From Rhodovulum kholense (GTDB lineage Bacteria; Pseudomonadota; Alphaproteobacteria; Rhodobacterales; Rhodobacteraceae), in contig NZ_QAYC01000020.1 of the NCBI RefSeq assembly GCF_003053725.1, forward strand, positions 1-58,644: a DNA stretch of 58,644 bases, in the 5' to 3' direction. Numbering within the stretch: position 1 is the stretch's first letter; each line of letters starts with the position of its first letter. Under the pieces are notes generated by a model, which searched no databases, was not told where the DNA came from, and was given only the letters and a program-made list of their open reading frames with translations. The position numbers were made by a program, and so were the translations under genes. Below, piece after piece: positions 36,044 to 43,662 of this stretch.

Positions 36044-37824
36044 CAGGAAGCCTCCAGGGCAGCGAGAAAGTCGTCCATGTTTCCACCTTTCTCGCCGACC
36101 GATCGCGCGGTCGCGGCCCCAACCGCCATCGCCAGGGCCACCGCCATGTCGATCCGCGCCGTCGCCTTGTGTTTCGTGAACCGCCGCAGGTCCGCCGGAG
36201 AGCGATCGAACGTGGCAGACATCACCGCAGCCCGAAGCGCCGGGTTCACATGCACCCGAAGCCGCTTCTCAAGGATCAGCGTTTCCAGCTCGTCGACGCT
36301 GCCCGGCATCCAGAGCGTGATTTCCTCGCCATCCTCGGTCTCGCGCTTCCGCTTGTTCCAGCCCTGCGGATGGTCGAGCATCGGCAGCGTGGCGCCCATG
36401 TCCCCGATGATCGCCTCAAAATCCGCGATCAGGAACGCGTCGTACGCCACGAAATCGAAGTCGAACCGCTCGACATCATCCAGCAGATCCTGCGCCACGA
36501 AATCGAGGCGGGTCTTCTTGCCCGGCGTTGCCGTCAGAAAGCCCGCATCGACCCACAGATCGTAAGGGGCCCCGTCCCGCTCGGCACGCGCCCGCAGCGT
36601 GTCGGCCGGCGTGTAGCCATGCACGAATGCCGCAAAGAGCGGCTTTCCATCCTCGGCAAACCCGTCCTCGAAGATCAGCGCCTTCGCCGTCAGGTCCGCC
36701 TTGGCCGAGAGGTCGAGCCCGGCACAGCAGCGGTGCCCGGCGAAATCGTCGAGGACCAGGCTGTGGTCCTCGATGGCCTCCCACGCCGCCCGGGAGATCC
36801 ATGCGGACTCGGCGTCCGTCCACTCGCAGAAGTGCAGGCGGCGGATGCCGTTGGCCTTGGCCGGGATGTCTCGTGCCTGCTTGACCTGGAGCGCCAGATA
36901 GGCCGGCGTGATCGTCACTCCCAGCAGCGGGTTGGCCTTGATCCAGCAGCCCGGGTCGGTGAAGGGGTCGTCCCCCTCGTCCAGCGCGCAGACATAGCTG
37001 AAGGTCGTGTCGTCCTCGACATCGCCAGCCGCAACGGCGACCGCGTGCTTGCGCTCCTGCCAGCAGATGCTTTTCCGGTCGCTGCCGGAGTTGGTGATCA
37101 TGATCAGCAACGGCTGGGTCCGGAACTTGAACCCGCGTTCCAGGATCTCGATCACCCCGCCATCCGGGTGCTCGTGAACCTCGTCGCAGAGCGCGAAATG
37201 CGGGCGAGGCCCCGAGCCCGTCTTCTTGGTCTCCCGCGACACCGGCCGAAAGAACGATCCGCTCTTCAGGTGGGCCAGGTTGTATTCCCGCCCCGGCCCG
37301 CCGCTCCGCCGGATGCGCGCGGAAAGCCTCGGCGCCTTGTCGAGCATGTTCACGGCGTCACGGAACAGGATGCTCGCCTGCTCCTTGGTCGCGCCTGCGG
37401 CATAGATCTGCGCCCCGGCCTCGCCATCGGCCACCAGCCCGTAAAGCCCGATGGCCCCGACCATCGGCGACTTGCCGTTGCCCTTGCCCTGCTCGATATA
37501 GGCCCGCCGGAACCGGCGGAACCCGTCCGACCGCTTCCATCCGAACAGCGAACCGCAAATGAACTTCTGCGACGGCTCCAGCTCGAACGGGGTTCCGTCG
37601 AACTGCCCCTCGCTCAGCCGCAGCACATCGCGGCAGAACCCGTAGAACCGTTCCGCCGCCGCCGTGTCCCATACCAACCCGCGCGCCGGCCCGTCCTCGA
37701 GGTCGCGCAGGTGGCGCCTGCAGGCATCCCGGACATGCGGCCCCGCCACGATCCGCCCGGCCGCCACGTCCAGCGCATAGGCCGTCGCGGGGTCAGTTGA
37801 AGTAGGCGTCGGCCGGGTCGTCAT
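36043..37824 (-). CDS. terL: Terminase large subunit
   Basis: 593 aa. ATPase centre: Walker A GKGNGKS at residues 113-119 and Walker B FALCDEVHE with D214-E215. The nuclease half contains CCAGLDLSAKADLTA, with an RNase H-like acidic residue, and the C-terminal RFTKHKATARIDMAVALAMA. Packages DNA into the prohead. GAGGAG lies 4 bp before the ATG at 37824, so it is chosen over 37872; this gives a 32-base overlap with terS. Confidence 0.95.
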   Translation of the reverse strand: MTTRPTPTSTDPATAYALDVAAGRIVAGPHVRDACRRHLRDLEDGPARGLVWDTAAAERFYGFCRDVLRLSEGQFDGTPFELEPSQKFICGSLFGWKRSDGFRRFRRAYIEQGKGNGKSPMVGAIGLYGLVADGEAGAQIYAAGATKEQASILFRDAVNMLDKAPRLSARIRRSGGPGREYNLAHLKSGSFFRPVSRETKKTGSGPRPHFALCDEVHEHPDGGVIEILERGFKFRTQPLLIMITNSGSDRKSICWQERKHAVAVAAGDVEDDTTFSYVCALDEGDDPFTDPGCWIKANPLLGVTITPAYLALQVKQARDIPAKANGIRRLHFCEWTDAESAWISRAAWEAIEDHSLVLDDFAGHRCCAGLDLSAKADLTAKALIFEDGFAEDGKPLFAAFVHGYTPADTLRARAERDGAPYDLWVDAGFLTATPGKKTRLDFVAQDLLDDVERFDFDFVAYDAFLIADFEAIIGDMGATLPMLDHPQGWNKRKRETEDGEEITLWMPGSVDELETLILEKRLRVHVNPALRAAVMSATFDRSPADLRRFTKHKATARIDMAVALAMAVGAATARSVGEKGGNMDDFLAALEAS

Positions 37825-38170
37825 CAGGCTCCTCAGGTGCAGCCACCTTGCTTCTGTCTGACGGCGTGCCACCCATCGCAGAGAGGCAGAGACGGAATTG
37901 CGCGAGCGCGTTCACGCCCATCGCCGGGTCGGCCATCATCCGGGCGCGCAGGCGTGACGCGGTCTCGGTGATCGCCCGGTCGCTTGCCCCGAGCCACGGC
38001 ATCTCATCCGCGAACATCCGCCAGGCCTCCTGCTCGATCTCGCCGAGATACGCTGGCGGGTCGCCGAGGCCCTTCACCTTCGGCGCCGCTCGCCCTTTGT
38101 GACGCTGCGGGTTCTTCGCGGCAGCGCCCGTTACCGCCGCCACATCGGCCGGCAGCCGCGGGTTTGCCAT
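37793..38170 (-). CDS. terS: Terminase small subunit
   Basis: 125 aa starting MANPRLPADVAAVTGAAAK. Contains KVKGLGDPPAYLGEIEQEAW and SDRAITETASRLRARM, resembling the P27/phage terminase small subunit group that recognises the packaging site. Start at 38170 follows GAGGGC. Adjacent to terL as usual; the packaging site is probably in or just upstream (38171-38265). Confidence 0.82.
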   Translation of the reverse strand: MANPRLPADVAAVTGAAAKNPQRHKGRAAPKVKGLGDPPAYLGEIEQEAWRMFADEMPWLGASDRAITETASRLRARMMADPAMGVNALAQFRLCLSAMGGTPSDRSKVAAPEEPDDDPADAYFN

Positions 38171-38265
38171 GGGATTGCCCTCATTCGTGGAACTGTGGAT
38201 GCGAGAAGAAACCTCCCCACGCCGGTTGCCGCCTCCCCAGCCGGGAACTTTCAACACCCCCCCGG

Positions 38266-38583
38266 TCACTCAGGCCAGGTCGGCCACCCATCCTCACCGA
38301 AGCTGGGCCGCAGCCTGCGCCCCTGCGCCTCGGCCGCCTCACGCTCAGTCTTGGCCTTGTGGCAGTCCGCACAGATCGCCTGGAGGTTCCCCTCGTCATC
38401 CGTGCCGCCCTGCGCCTTGGGCGTGACGTGGTCGCACTCGGTCGCGGGCGTGACGCGCCCCGTGCGCATGCAGGGCTGGCACAGCCATCTGTCTCGCTGC
38501 ATCACGCTCTTGCGGAGAGCCTTCCACCCTCGGCCATATCCGCGCTCAGCGGCGCTTCGCCTGTCTCTCCACTGGCCCGCCAT
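38266..38583 (-). CDS. HNH endonuclease (packaging-associated)
   Basis: 105 aa. Treble-clef HNH motif: C35-x2-C38, ECDHVTPKAQGG with D51-H52, N66 and CADCHKAKTE with C71, C74, H75. HNH proteins beside terminases assist cos cleavage in HK97-like phages. Located 95 bp upstream of terS in the same operon. Confidence 0.92.
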   Translation of the reverse strand: MAGQWRDRRSAAERGYGRGWKALRKSVMQRDRWLCQPCMRTGRVTPATECDHVTPKAQGGTDDEGNLQAICADCHKAKTEREAAEAQGRRLRPSFGEDGWPTWPE

Positions 38584-38587
38584 TGGT

Positions 38588-38920
38588 TCAGCCCGCCTCG
38601 CCGGTGACGCGGATCATCAGCCAGCCCGCCGCCGGGACGGTCTCGACCGCGCCATCGGCATAGGTGATCTCGACCTCGGCGGCATAGGTGCCTGCCGTGC
38701 CGGTATCGCCTTCGGCCCAGGCGTAACGCACAATGCCGTCCGGGTCCTGTACCGTGGCGGGGGCGTCGATGGCCAGCGCCGCAGATGGGTCCCACCAGGG
38801 GCGCATCAGAAAGCGGACGCTCGCGCCGGTCAGCAGACCACTGCCTGCGGCATAGCCCGGCAGCTGGTACTCGAGCCCGGGTGAGGTATCGCCCCGCTTG
38901 ATGGTGAAGGTCGTGCTCAT
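38588..38920 (-). CDS. Small beta-rich phage protein (BppU N-terminal-like)
   Basis: 110 aa from ATG 38920; GAGG sits 8 bp upstream, better than for the ATG at 38926. TTFTIKRGDTSPGLEYQLPG, VRFLMRP, GIVRYAWAEGDTGTAGTYAAE and ITYADGAVETVP resemble the Ig-like N-terminal domain of baseplate upper proteins that anchor receptor-binding modules. Follows the glycine-rich adhesin with a 4-base overlap, so it likely belongs to the fibre complex. Confidence 0.6.
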   Translation of the reverse strand: MSTTFTIKRGDTSPGLEYQLPGYAAGSGLLTGASVRFLMRPWWDPSAALAIDAPATVQDPDGIVRYAWAEGDTGTAGTYAAEVEITYADGAVETVPAAGWLMIRVTGEAG

Positions 38921-40338
38921 TGCCATGCCCTCAGGCTGCCGGGGCCTTGCTGCCCGGTCAGGATCTTGCCCCTGCCCGGCGTGTCCCCGGGCCGTGCCCA
39001 GCGTCGGCCGGACACTTGCCCCTGTGTGTAGGCGCCGCCCGTGATGGCGACGGCCGAGGCGATGGCCCCGCCGCCGGTCCGGTGCGTCTGTGCGACTGCG
39101 CCGCCGGTCGCGTCGATCCGCGCCGCCACCGATCCGCCAGCCAGGGCATGGGTCTGGGCCAGCGTGCCGCCTGCCACCGTGGCCCGCGCCGCAATCGATC
39201 GGCCCCCGATCCGGTGGGTCTGACCGAGAGCCCCGCCAGTGATGGCCACCTGTGCGGCGATGCTACCGCCCGGAACCGCCGATATGTCCCCGATGGCGCC
39301 GCCGGTGACGGTCCCTTGCACCGTGACCGATCCGCCGCCGATGCTGTGGATCTGCCCCAGCGCACCTCCCGCCACGGCTGCCGGTGCCGATACCACGCCA
39401 CCGCCTATGGCATGCGTCTGCCGCAGATCGCCGCCAGAAATAGCCGGGGCCGAAGCGATGGCCGATTCGCCCAACCGGTGCGTCTGCCCGACCGCGCCTC
39501 CGGAGATCGATCCAGCCGAAGCCACCGCCCCGCCGCCGATCTCCTCTGCCGTGCTGGCGCCCGGGGTCGCCACGCGCAGAATGACCACACCACCAGCGCC
39601 CGGAGATCCCGGGATATAGTTCCGCGTCGTGATGCCGGGGCCGCCATGGCCCGGAAGGCTGGGCGTCTCGGCCTCGGTCGGCACGTTGACGTCGAGCATC
39701 CAGACCCGGCCGGTGCCGCCCGCGCCATAGTCGACAGAGAGACCGGTGATCGCCGATACGATGCCGGGACCGCCGGGGCCTCCGGTCTCGGGATCGGCAT
39801 CGCCGCCGTTTCCGCCCGCCCCACGCCCGCCGCCGGAATGCTTGCGCCCGCCGCTGACCCGGGTGCCGTCGCCGCCCCGATAGGAGGTCGGATGCGCTGC
39901 CCCGAAAATGCTGTCGTCCGCGTCCCGCGATCCGCCCCCGCCGCCATCGGTCGGCAGGATCGCCACGCCGCTGCTGAACCCGCCGCCATATCCGCCGCCA
40001 CGCGCGGTCAGGCCAAGCGCGGAACTTTCGCCCCCGGAAGTTGCTTGCGAGGTGGTCGACGTCCCGCCTCGCCCGACCGTGATCGCCAGCGTCCCGGCCG
40101 GGACCGCCTGTGTGCCCACCAGTACGTCGCCGCCCGCCCCGCCGCCCGAGGCGCCGTAGCTGGTCGGGGCCGAAGCCCCGCCGCCGCCGACGATCAGGTA
40201 GTCGATATCGCCCGGCGTTGCGACGTCGATCTGCGCATCGAACGGGCATTCGTAAATGTCGAAACTGGTCCCCTCGACGGTGACCGTGGTCCTGGTCGCC
40301 CCGGTCCCGGAGACGGCCGAGATGCGGGCATAGGCCAC
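38917..40338 (-). CDS. Glycine-rich tail fibre/adhesin with tandem C-terminal repeats
   Basis: 473 aa. Residues 1-50 form a beta domain; 50-255 contain many GGG clusters (VGGGGASAP, GGGGGSRDADDS, GGGRGAGGNGGDADPETGG) like the polyglycine-sandwich regions of receptor-binding adhesins such as T4-type gp38. Residues 268-443 are eight tandem 22-residue repeats. The last 30 residues are basic and unlike the repeats. Likely recognises the host surface. It is unusual in lying upstream of the packaging genes rather than after the tail tip. Confidence 0.7.
   Translation of the reverse strand: MAYARISAVSGTGATRTTVTVEGTSFDIYECPFDAQIDVATPGDIDYLIVGGGGASAPTSYGASGGGAGGDVLVGTQAVPAGTLAITVGRGGTSTTSQATSGGESSALGLTARGGGYGGGFSSGVAILPTDGGGGGSRDADDSIFGAAHPTSYRGGDGTRVSGGRKHSGGGRGAGGNGGDADPETGGPGGPGIVSAITGLSVDYGAGGTGRVWMLDVNVPTEAETPSLPGHGGPGITTRNYIPGSPGAGGVVILRVATPGASTAEEIGGGAVASAGSISGGAVGQTHRLGESAIASAPAISGGDLRQTHAIGGGVVSAPAAVAGGALGQIHSIGGGSVTVQGTVTGGAIGDISAVPGGSIAAQVAITGGALGQTHRIGGRSIAARATVAGGTLAQTHALAGGSVAARIDATGGAVAQTHRTGGGAIASAVAITGGAYTQGQVSGRRWARPGDTPGRGKILTGQQGPGSLRAWQ
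39010..39537 (-). repeat. Eight tandem 66-bp units encoding 22-aa repeats
   Basis: Each unit reads roughly GG-x8-(A/S/T)GG-A-x2-QTH-x2, e.g. GGALGQTHRI and GGAVGQTHRL. Unit length is exactly 22 residues with no indels in eight copies; GG pairs are nearly invariant and QTH is present in most units. Regular 11+11 spacing of GG suggests a beta-roll or triple beta-helix stem. Confidence 0.85.
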
Positions 40339-40339
40339 C

Positions 40340-40666
40340 TCAGCCCCTCAGGTCGCGCCGGTATTGCACCCCGGAGGCCAGCATCAGGGCCAGCACGATC
40401 AGCACCGGCCACCAGAGCGCGGCCAGCACCCCGCCGGTGACATAGGCCAGATCCTCCAGCCCGTCCGACGGCGCGGCCCCGTAAAGCCGCCATTGCGCCA
40501 CCTCCCACAGCACATAGCCCGCGAGCACCGGCAGCGCGGCCCAGGGGCCCAGCAGCAGCACCGGCAAGAGGCCGACGATCAGCGCATGCCCCGCCTGGTT
40601 GCGGGCATAGCCCCAGGGGTCGGTCAGGAAGGCGCTGGGGCTGCGGAAGAGATCGAGGATCAGCAT
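40340..40666 (-). CDS. Phage membrane protein
   Basis: 108 aa with about three hydrophobic segments (HALIVGLLPVLLLGPWAALPVLAGYVLW, VLAALWWPVLIVLALMLA). Start at ATG 40666 overlaps the upstream stop (TGATG); a GTG at 40669 is also possible. It sits between two unknown genes in the adhesin block. Unknown function; a superinfection or lysis role is conceivable. Confidence 0.6.
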   Translation of the reverse strand: MLILDLFRSPSAFLTDPWGYARNQAGHALIVGLLPVLLLGPWAALPVLAGYVLWEVAQWRLYGAAPSDGLEDLAYVTGGVLAALWWPVLIVLALMLASGVQYRRDLRG

Positions 40667-41151
40667 CACGCCCCCGTCGCTTCGAGCGCCGCGATCAGAT
40701 CGGCCAGCGCCTGCGCCTGCCGCAGCGGGGCCGCCGTCGCCTCCGACACCGCCTCGATGCGGGCGATGTAGCGGGTCTCGACGCCCTCGCGCAGGATCGT
40801 CGCGGGCTGGATCAGGTCGGTGACTGCCAGCGTGCCGAGCCAGGCAGCCCAGCTGTCATTCCAGGCAATCGCGGCGGCGTCGATCTGCGCCAGGGCCGCG
40901 CCGAAAGCGGCCAGCGTCTCGGGGCCGCCGAGCGAGGCCATGAAGGCCTCGGCCGCCGCGGGCTGTTTCTGCCCCTCGGCCAGTGCGGTCAGGCAGGCGA
41001 GCTTGGCCGCCCGCAGCGCCTCGATGGCGCCGTCGATCTCGCGCAGGCGCAGGTGGCCCGCGCTGTCACGGATGTAGCGCAGCGCATCGGCGGCGGTGAT
41101 CACCGCCTCGGCCGCGCGCGGCATGGCGGCGGGAAAACGCGACAGGGCCAT
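40666..41151 (-). CDS. Phage protein of unknown function, helical
   Basis: 161 aa: MALSRFPAAMPRAAEAVITA and an alanine-rich helical body (EIDGAIEALRAAKLACLTALAEGQ). No motif recognised. ATG overlaps the upstream winged-helix gene stop (TGATG). Could be a virion or assembly protein by context. Confidence 0.5.
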   Translation of the reverse strand: MALSRFPAAMPRAAEAVITAADALRYIRDSAGHLRLREIDGAIEALRAAKLACLTALAEGQKQPAAAEAFMASLGGPETLAAFGAALAQIDAAAIAWNDSWAAWLGTLAVTDLIQPATILREGVETRYIARIEAVSEATAAPLRQAQALADLIAALEATGA

Positions 41152-41552
41152 CAGGGCTCCTCCCAGGGAAACACGACATCCGGCCTCCGGCGCAGCGTCC
41201 AGCCGGACCACGGATCGCAGTCGATCTCGATCAGCCCGCGCAGCTTGGAGCGCAGGCGCGACAGGTAGACGGTCAAGAGGTTGGCGCCGCCCGCTTCGGG
41301 CCGGTCTGGCCAGAGTGCCGCCAGCAGGCTCTCGCGCGCCACGAACCGGCCCTCGCGGCGGTAAAGGATCAGAAACAGCGCCCGTTCCGTCCCGGTCAGG
41401 CGCCGCGGCCCCGACCAGCGGCCGACCGCCTCATCGGCCTGACCCGCCAGCTCGCGGACCAGATACATCAGGACCGGCACCGCTTCCTCGGGCGGCATCG
41501 CCGCGACGGCGGCCGCAAGCGCCCGGATCGGATCGCGGCCCGGATGCGCCAT
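41151..41552 (-). CDS. Winged-helix DNA-binding protein (OmpR C-terminal type)
   Basis: 133 aa. Residues about 48-128 match the OmpR/PhoB effector domain: RRLTGTERALFLILYRREGRFV, LLAALWPD, then LLTVYLSRLRSKLRGL, the recognition helix and wing, ending in WTLRR. No receiver domain is present; the N-terminal 45 residues are helical. A lone transcription-factor-type domain within a structural operon is unusual; it could time late transcription or bind DNA in the virion. Confidence 0.75.
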   Translation of the reverse strand: MAHPGRDPIRALAAAVAAMPPEEAVPVLMYLVRELAGQADEAVGRWSGPRRLTGTERALFLILYRREGRFVARESLLAALWPDRPEAGGANLLTVYLSRLRSKLRGLIEIDCDPWSGWTLRRRPDVVFPWEEP

Positions 41553-41553
41553 G

Positions 41554-41928
41554 TCACGTGGCCGGGGCGAACCCGATCTCGATGGCCGAGGTCAGCGACA
41601 GCGGGTTGCCCGCCGTCACCACCTGCGGGGCAGGCACCGGCAGGCTCGCCAGCAGCCGCGAGGTCGCCGCATCGACCAGCGCCCAATGGGTCGCCGTGCC
41701 CGTCGCGTCAATCTCGCCATCGGTGAAGGTCGCGATCTCGATCTTGCGGCCGCCTCCGCTGCGGTTTCCCTGGGCGCCAATGGTGGGCGCGGTCTTGGTC
41801 CCGAGGCTGTAGCTCTCGGCCTCGGCATAGCTCGCGGGCTCCTGCGAGCAGAGGTGCAGCACCGGGCTCGCCGCGTCGCGGATCTGCTGCAGGCCCGCGT
41901 CAAGAATGTCGGTCGAAAGGGTGGTCAT
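41554..41928 (-). CDS. First gene of the late operon, unknown phage protein
   Basis: 124 aa: MTTLSTDILDAGLQQIRDA, then a beta-rich body (ATFTDGEIDATGTATHWALVD, SLTSAIEIGFAPA). It resembles small phage proteins in which a measured attribute of a material parameter seems encoded (TDGEIDATGTA). RBS GGAGCC lies 6 bp upstream. As first gene after the island at 42 kb it marks the late promoter region (41929-42017). Function unknown. Confidence 0.6.
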   Translation of the reverse strand: MTTLSTDILDAGLQQIRDAASPVLHLCSQEPASYAEAESYSLGTKTAPTIGAQGNRSGGGRKIEIATFTDGEIDATGTATHWALVDAATSRLLASLPVPAPQVVTAGNPLSLTSAIEIGFAPAT

Positions 41929-42017
41929 GCGTGGCTCCTGTCAGTTTTTCTGGGGATAGGGCCGCCAGCCCGGCGCGTCAGGCGTGTTTGCCACGCGGGC
42001 CTGTGCGGCCCAGCCGC

Positions 42018-42053
42018 GTGTTAGCTATTGACTACGTGTTAGCTATGGGCTAC
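42018..42053 (+). repeat. Two 18-bp direct repeats at the toxin-antitoxin promoter
   Basis: Tandem, back-to-back units GTGTTAGCTATTGACTAC and GTGTTAGCTATGGGCTAC, two mismatches. Each contains the palindrome TAGCTA. Likely operator for the antitoxin HTH protein. Confidence 0.7.
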
Positions 42054-42056
42054 ATA
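42028..42056 (+). promoter_or_regulatory. Candidate promoter of the toxin-antitoxin operon
   Basis: TTGACT (42028-42033), 17-bp spacer, TACATA (42051-42056). It lies inside the 18-bp repeats, and the predicted transcript start coincides with ATG 42063, implying a leaderless toxin mRNA. Confidence 0.5.
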
Positions 42057-42062
42057 TTCCAC

Positions 42063-42311
42063 ATGAAGCCGATCACCTACAGACCCGCCGCCCTGAGGGC
42101 TCTGCGCAAGATGCCTCGAACCACCGCGAAACGGATCATCGCCAAGATCGAAGCCTATGCCGCCGATCCGGCGAGCCAGGCCAACAACGTGAAGGTTCTC
42201 AAGGGGCGGGAAGGGATCCGGCTGCGCGTCGGGGACTGGCGCGTCATCATGGACGACAACGGCGAGGTTCTGGACGTTCTCGAAATTGGCTCTCGCGGCA
42301 GCATCTACTGA
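42063..42311 (+). CDS. RelE/HigB-type toxin
   Basis: 82 aa starting MKPITYRPAALRALRKMP. RelE/ParE-fold features: KRIIAKIEAYA, VKVLKGREGIRLRVGDWRVIMDD and LEIGSRGSIY. Likely mRNA interferase acting at the ribosome. ATG 42063 is preferred as leaderless start; ATG 42045 would add six residues and lies within the operator repeat. Toxin precedes antitoxin, the HigBA order. Oriented against the flanking phage genes. Confidence 0.88.
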   Translation: MKPITYRPAALRALRKMPRTTAKRIIAKIEAYAADPASQANNVKVLKGREGIRLRVGDWRVIMDDNGEVLDVLEIGSRGSIY

Positions 42312-42324
42312 AAGGAGCGACAGC

Positions 42325-42654
42325 ATGAACGATATGGTCAGCATTCCCCGCGAGGAATACGAGCGGCTGCGCGAGGCGGCCGAAGAGCTCGAAGACATCC
42401 TTGCCTATGATCGCGCCAAGGCGCGGGACGAGGAGTCCGTTCCCCATGAGTTCGTGACCCGCATCATCGACGGCGAGCATCCGGTTCGCGTGTTTCGCGA
42501 CTGGCGCGGCATGAGCGCGGCCGATCTCTCCAGGAGCTCGGGCGTGAACCGCGTCCAGATCCACGAGATCGAGACCGGGAAGAAGAACGGATCTGTGCAG
42601 ACCCTCAAGAAGATCGCCGAGGCGCTTGGCGTGACGGTGGACGATCTGATCTGA
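42325..42654 (+). CDS. Xre-family HTH antitoxin
   Basis: 109 aa. An N-terminal helical part (MVSIPREEYERLREAAEEL) probably binds the toxin; a C-terminal HTH (about 60-109) reads MSAADLSRSSGVNRVQIHEIE and LKKIAEALGVTVDDLI. Neutralises the RelE-type toxin and autoregulates through the repeats at 42018. AAGGAG lies 8 bp upstream of the ATG. Confidence 0.88.
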   Translation: MNDMVSIPREEYERLREAAEELEDILAYDRAKARDEESVPHEFVTRIIDGEHPVRVFRDWRGMSAADLSRSSGVNRVQIHEIETGKKNGSVQTLKKIAEALGVTVDDLI

Positions 42655-42827
42655 GGCGAGGCCCGAAAACGAAAACAGGGGCTCGCGTTCCCGCAAACCC
42701 CTGCCGATGATGCCAATCTGGCACGCGCCGGATTCGGCGTCAAGCATTTGATCGTTTGGTAGATGGCGGACTTCTGGAAGCGGTAACCTGCCAACGTTGG
42801 CGCGATATGAAATAAATCGGCAACTAA

Positions 42828-42975
42828 CAGGCTGCTGCAAAAGTCCCAGATCGCCCTTCTGGACATCAGAGCGCCTCATTCAGAATCGCTCTCGTCGCGC
42901 TGCCACGTTCCGATCGGGCTTGGGTGCGGCGCCAATGGCAAAACTGAGCGCTCGATGGCGTTTATCAGCAGCCTG
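42828..42975. mobile_element. 148-bp MITE-like element with 10-bp inverted repeats
   Basis: Perfect terminal inverted repeat CAGGCTGCTG at 42828-42837 and CAGCAGCCTG at 42966-42975. Both sides are flanked by the direct repeat CTAA (42824-42827, 42976-42979), a 4-bp target duplication fitting the YTAR target of IS5-group elements. No transposase inside. The stretch 42655-43031 otherwise holds only a possible hairpin region after the antitoxin gene. Confidence 0.75.
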
Positions 42976-43031
42976 CTAAATACGGTACTTGACGTTATAC
43001 CGGCGACACTCCAAGTGCGCCTCGGAGTTGA

Positions 43032-43661
43032 TTAGATTTTCCACTCGCCAGGCCTTATTGGGGAAACTGAAAGCAAGACAAATCTCTTCTTCTTGCTGAT
43101 GGGCCTGCATTCTGCCGCCGTAACAAAGTCGCCCTCAGCGGCTTCGTTGCCTTCATCGTGGACTAGGAACGTCTTCCTGCGTTTGACAACCTTTCCTGTC
43201 AGGGAATCCCGCTTCCTGCTTTCAACGCAGATCTTTCCTGTCTTATCAAAGGAATCTCTCACGGCTCTCCCAACAATGACCCGCCCGCCCATCGACCCAT
43301 CAACCGGTTTTCCATTCTTACATTCCTTCAGAATCTCTTCCGAAGTGCGCGGCGGACGGGAAGACTCGTCTATTGCCAACGGACGCTTAAGTCTAACAAA
43401 TGGAACATAAAAGCCATTGCCGACAAGAAAATAGCGCCATTTCTCATAAGAATCTACGCACCACTTGTATTCATTTGGGGAAATGGCGCTATGCGAGTTT
43501 TTTCGAAGCTCTCCCATGAGGGATTTTATTTCCGAGACATCTAAGTCGCTCAGCTTGTAGCTGCCCTCGCTAGATGAAACGACGTCAAAGATGCGATCTG
43601 AAAGCTTTCTTTCTCTCTCGGAGAGGTTGTGGATCATGCTGCCTGACTCCAATAGCGTCAT
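43032..43661 (-). CDS. Protein with C-terminal ribosomal protein uS17-like domain
   Basis: 209 aa from ATG 43661 (GTG 43670 and ATG 43637 are alternatives; the latter has GGAG 9 bp upstream). Residues about 126-200 align along the whole length of bacterial uS17: GRAVRDSFDKTGKICVE, TGKVVKRRKTFLVHDEGNE, and GDFVTAAECRPIS, which fits the uS17 signature G-D-x-[LIV]-x-[LIVA]-x-[QEK]-x-[RK]-P-[LIV]-S exactly. Residues 1-120 are an unrelated helical domain without known motifs. Housekeeping uS17 is about 80-90 aa and sits in the S10/spc cluster, so this is an accessory fusion. It overlaps or abuts the membrane protein gene upstream and is low in GC. Likely acts on 16S rRNA or the 30S subunit. Confidence 0.75.
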   Translation of the reverse strand: MTLLESGSMIHNLSERERKLSDRIFDVVSSSEGSYKLSDLDVSEIKSLMGELRKNSHSAISPNEYKWCVDSYEKWRYFLVGNGFYVPFVRLKRPLAIDESSRPPRTSEEILKECKNGKPVDGSMGGRVIVGRAVRDSFDKTGKICVESRKRDSLTGKVVKRRKTFLVHDEGNEAAEGDFVTAAECRPISKKKRFVLLSVSPIRPGEWKI

Positions 43662-43662
43662 C

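Noticed and set aside
22365-41928. Gene transfer agent (RcGTA-like) cluster
   Set aside because: Some tail chaperones and the holin are GTA-like, but the region has terminase small subunit with HNH, replication, CI/Cro immunity and a tRNA junction, so it is a temperate prophage.
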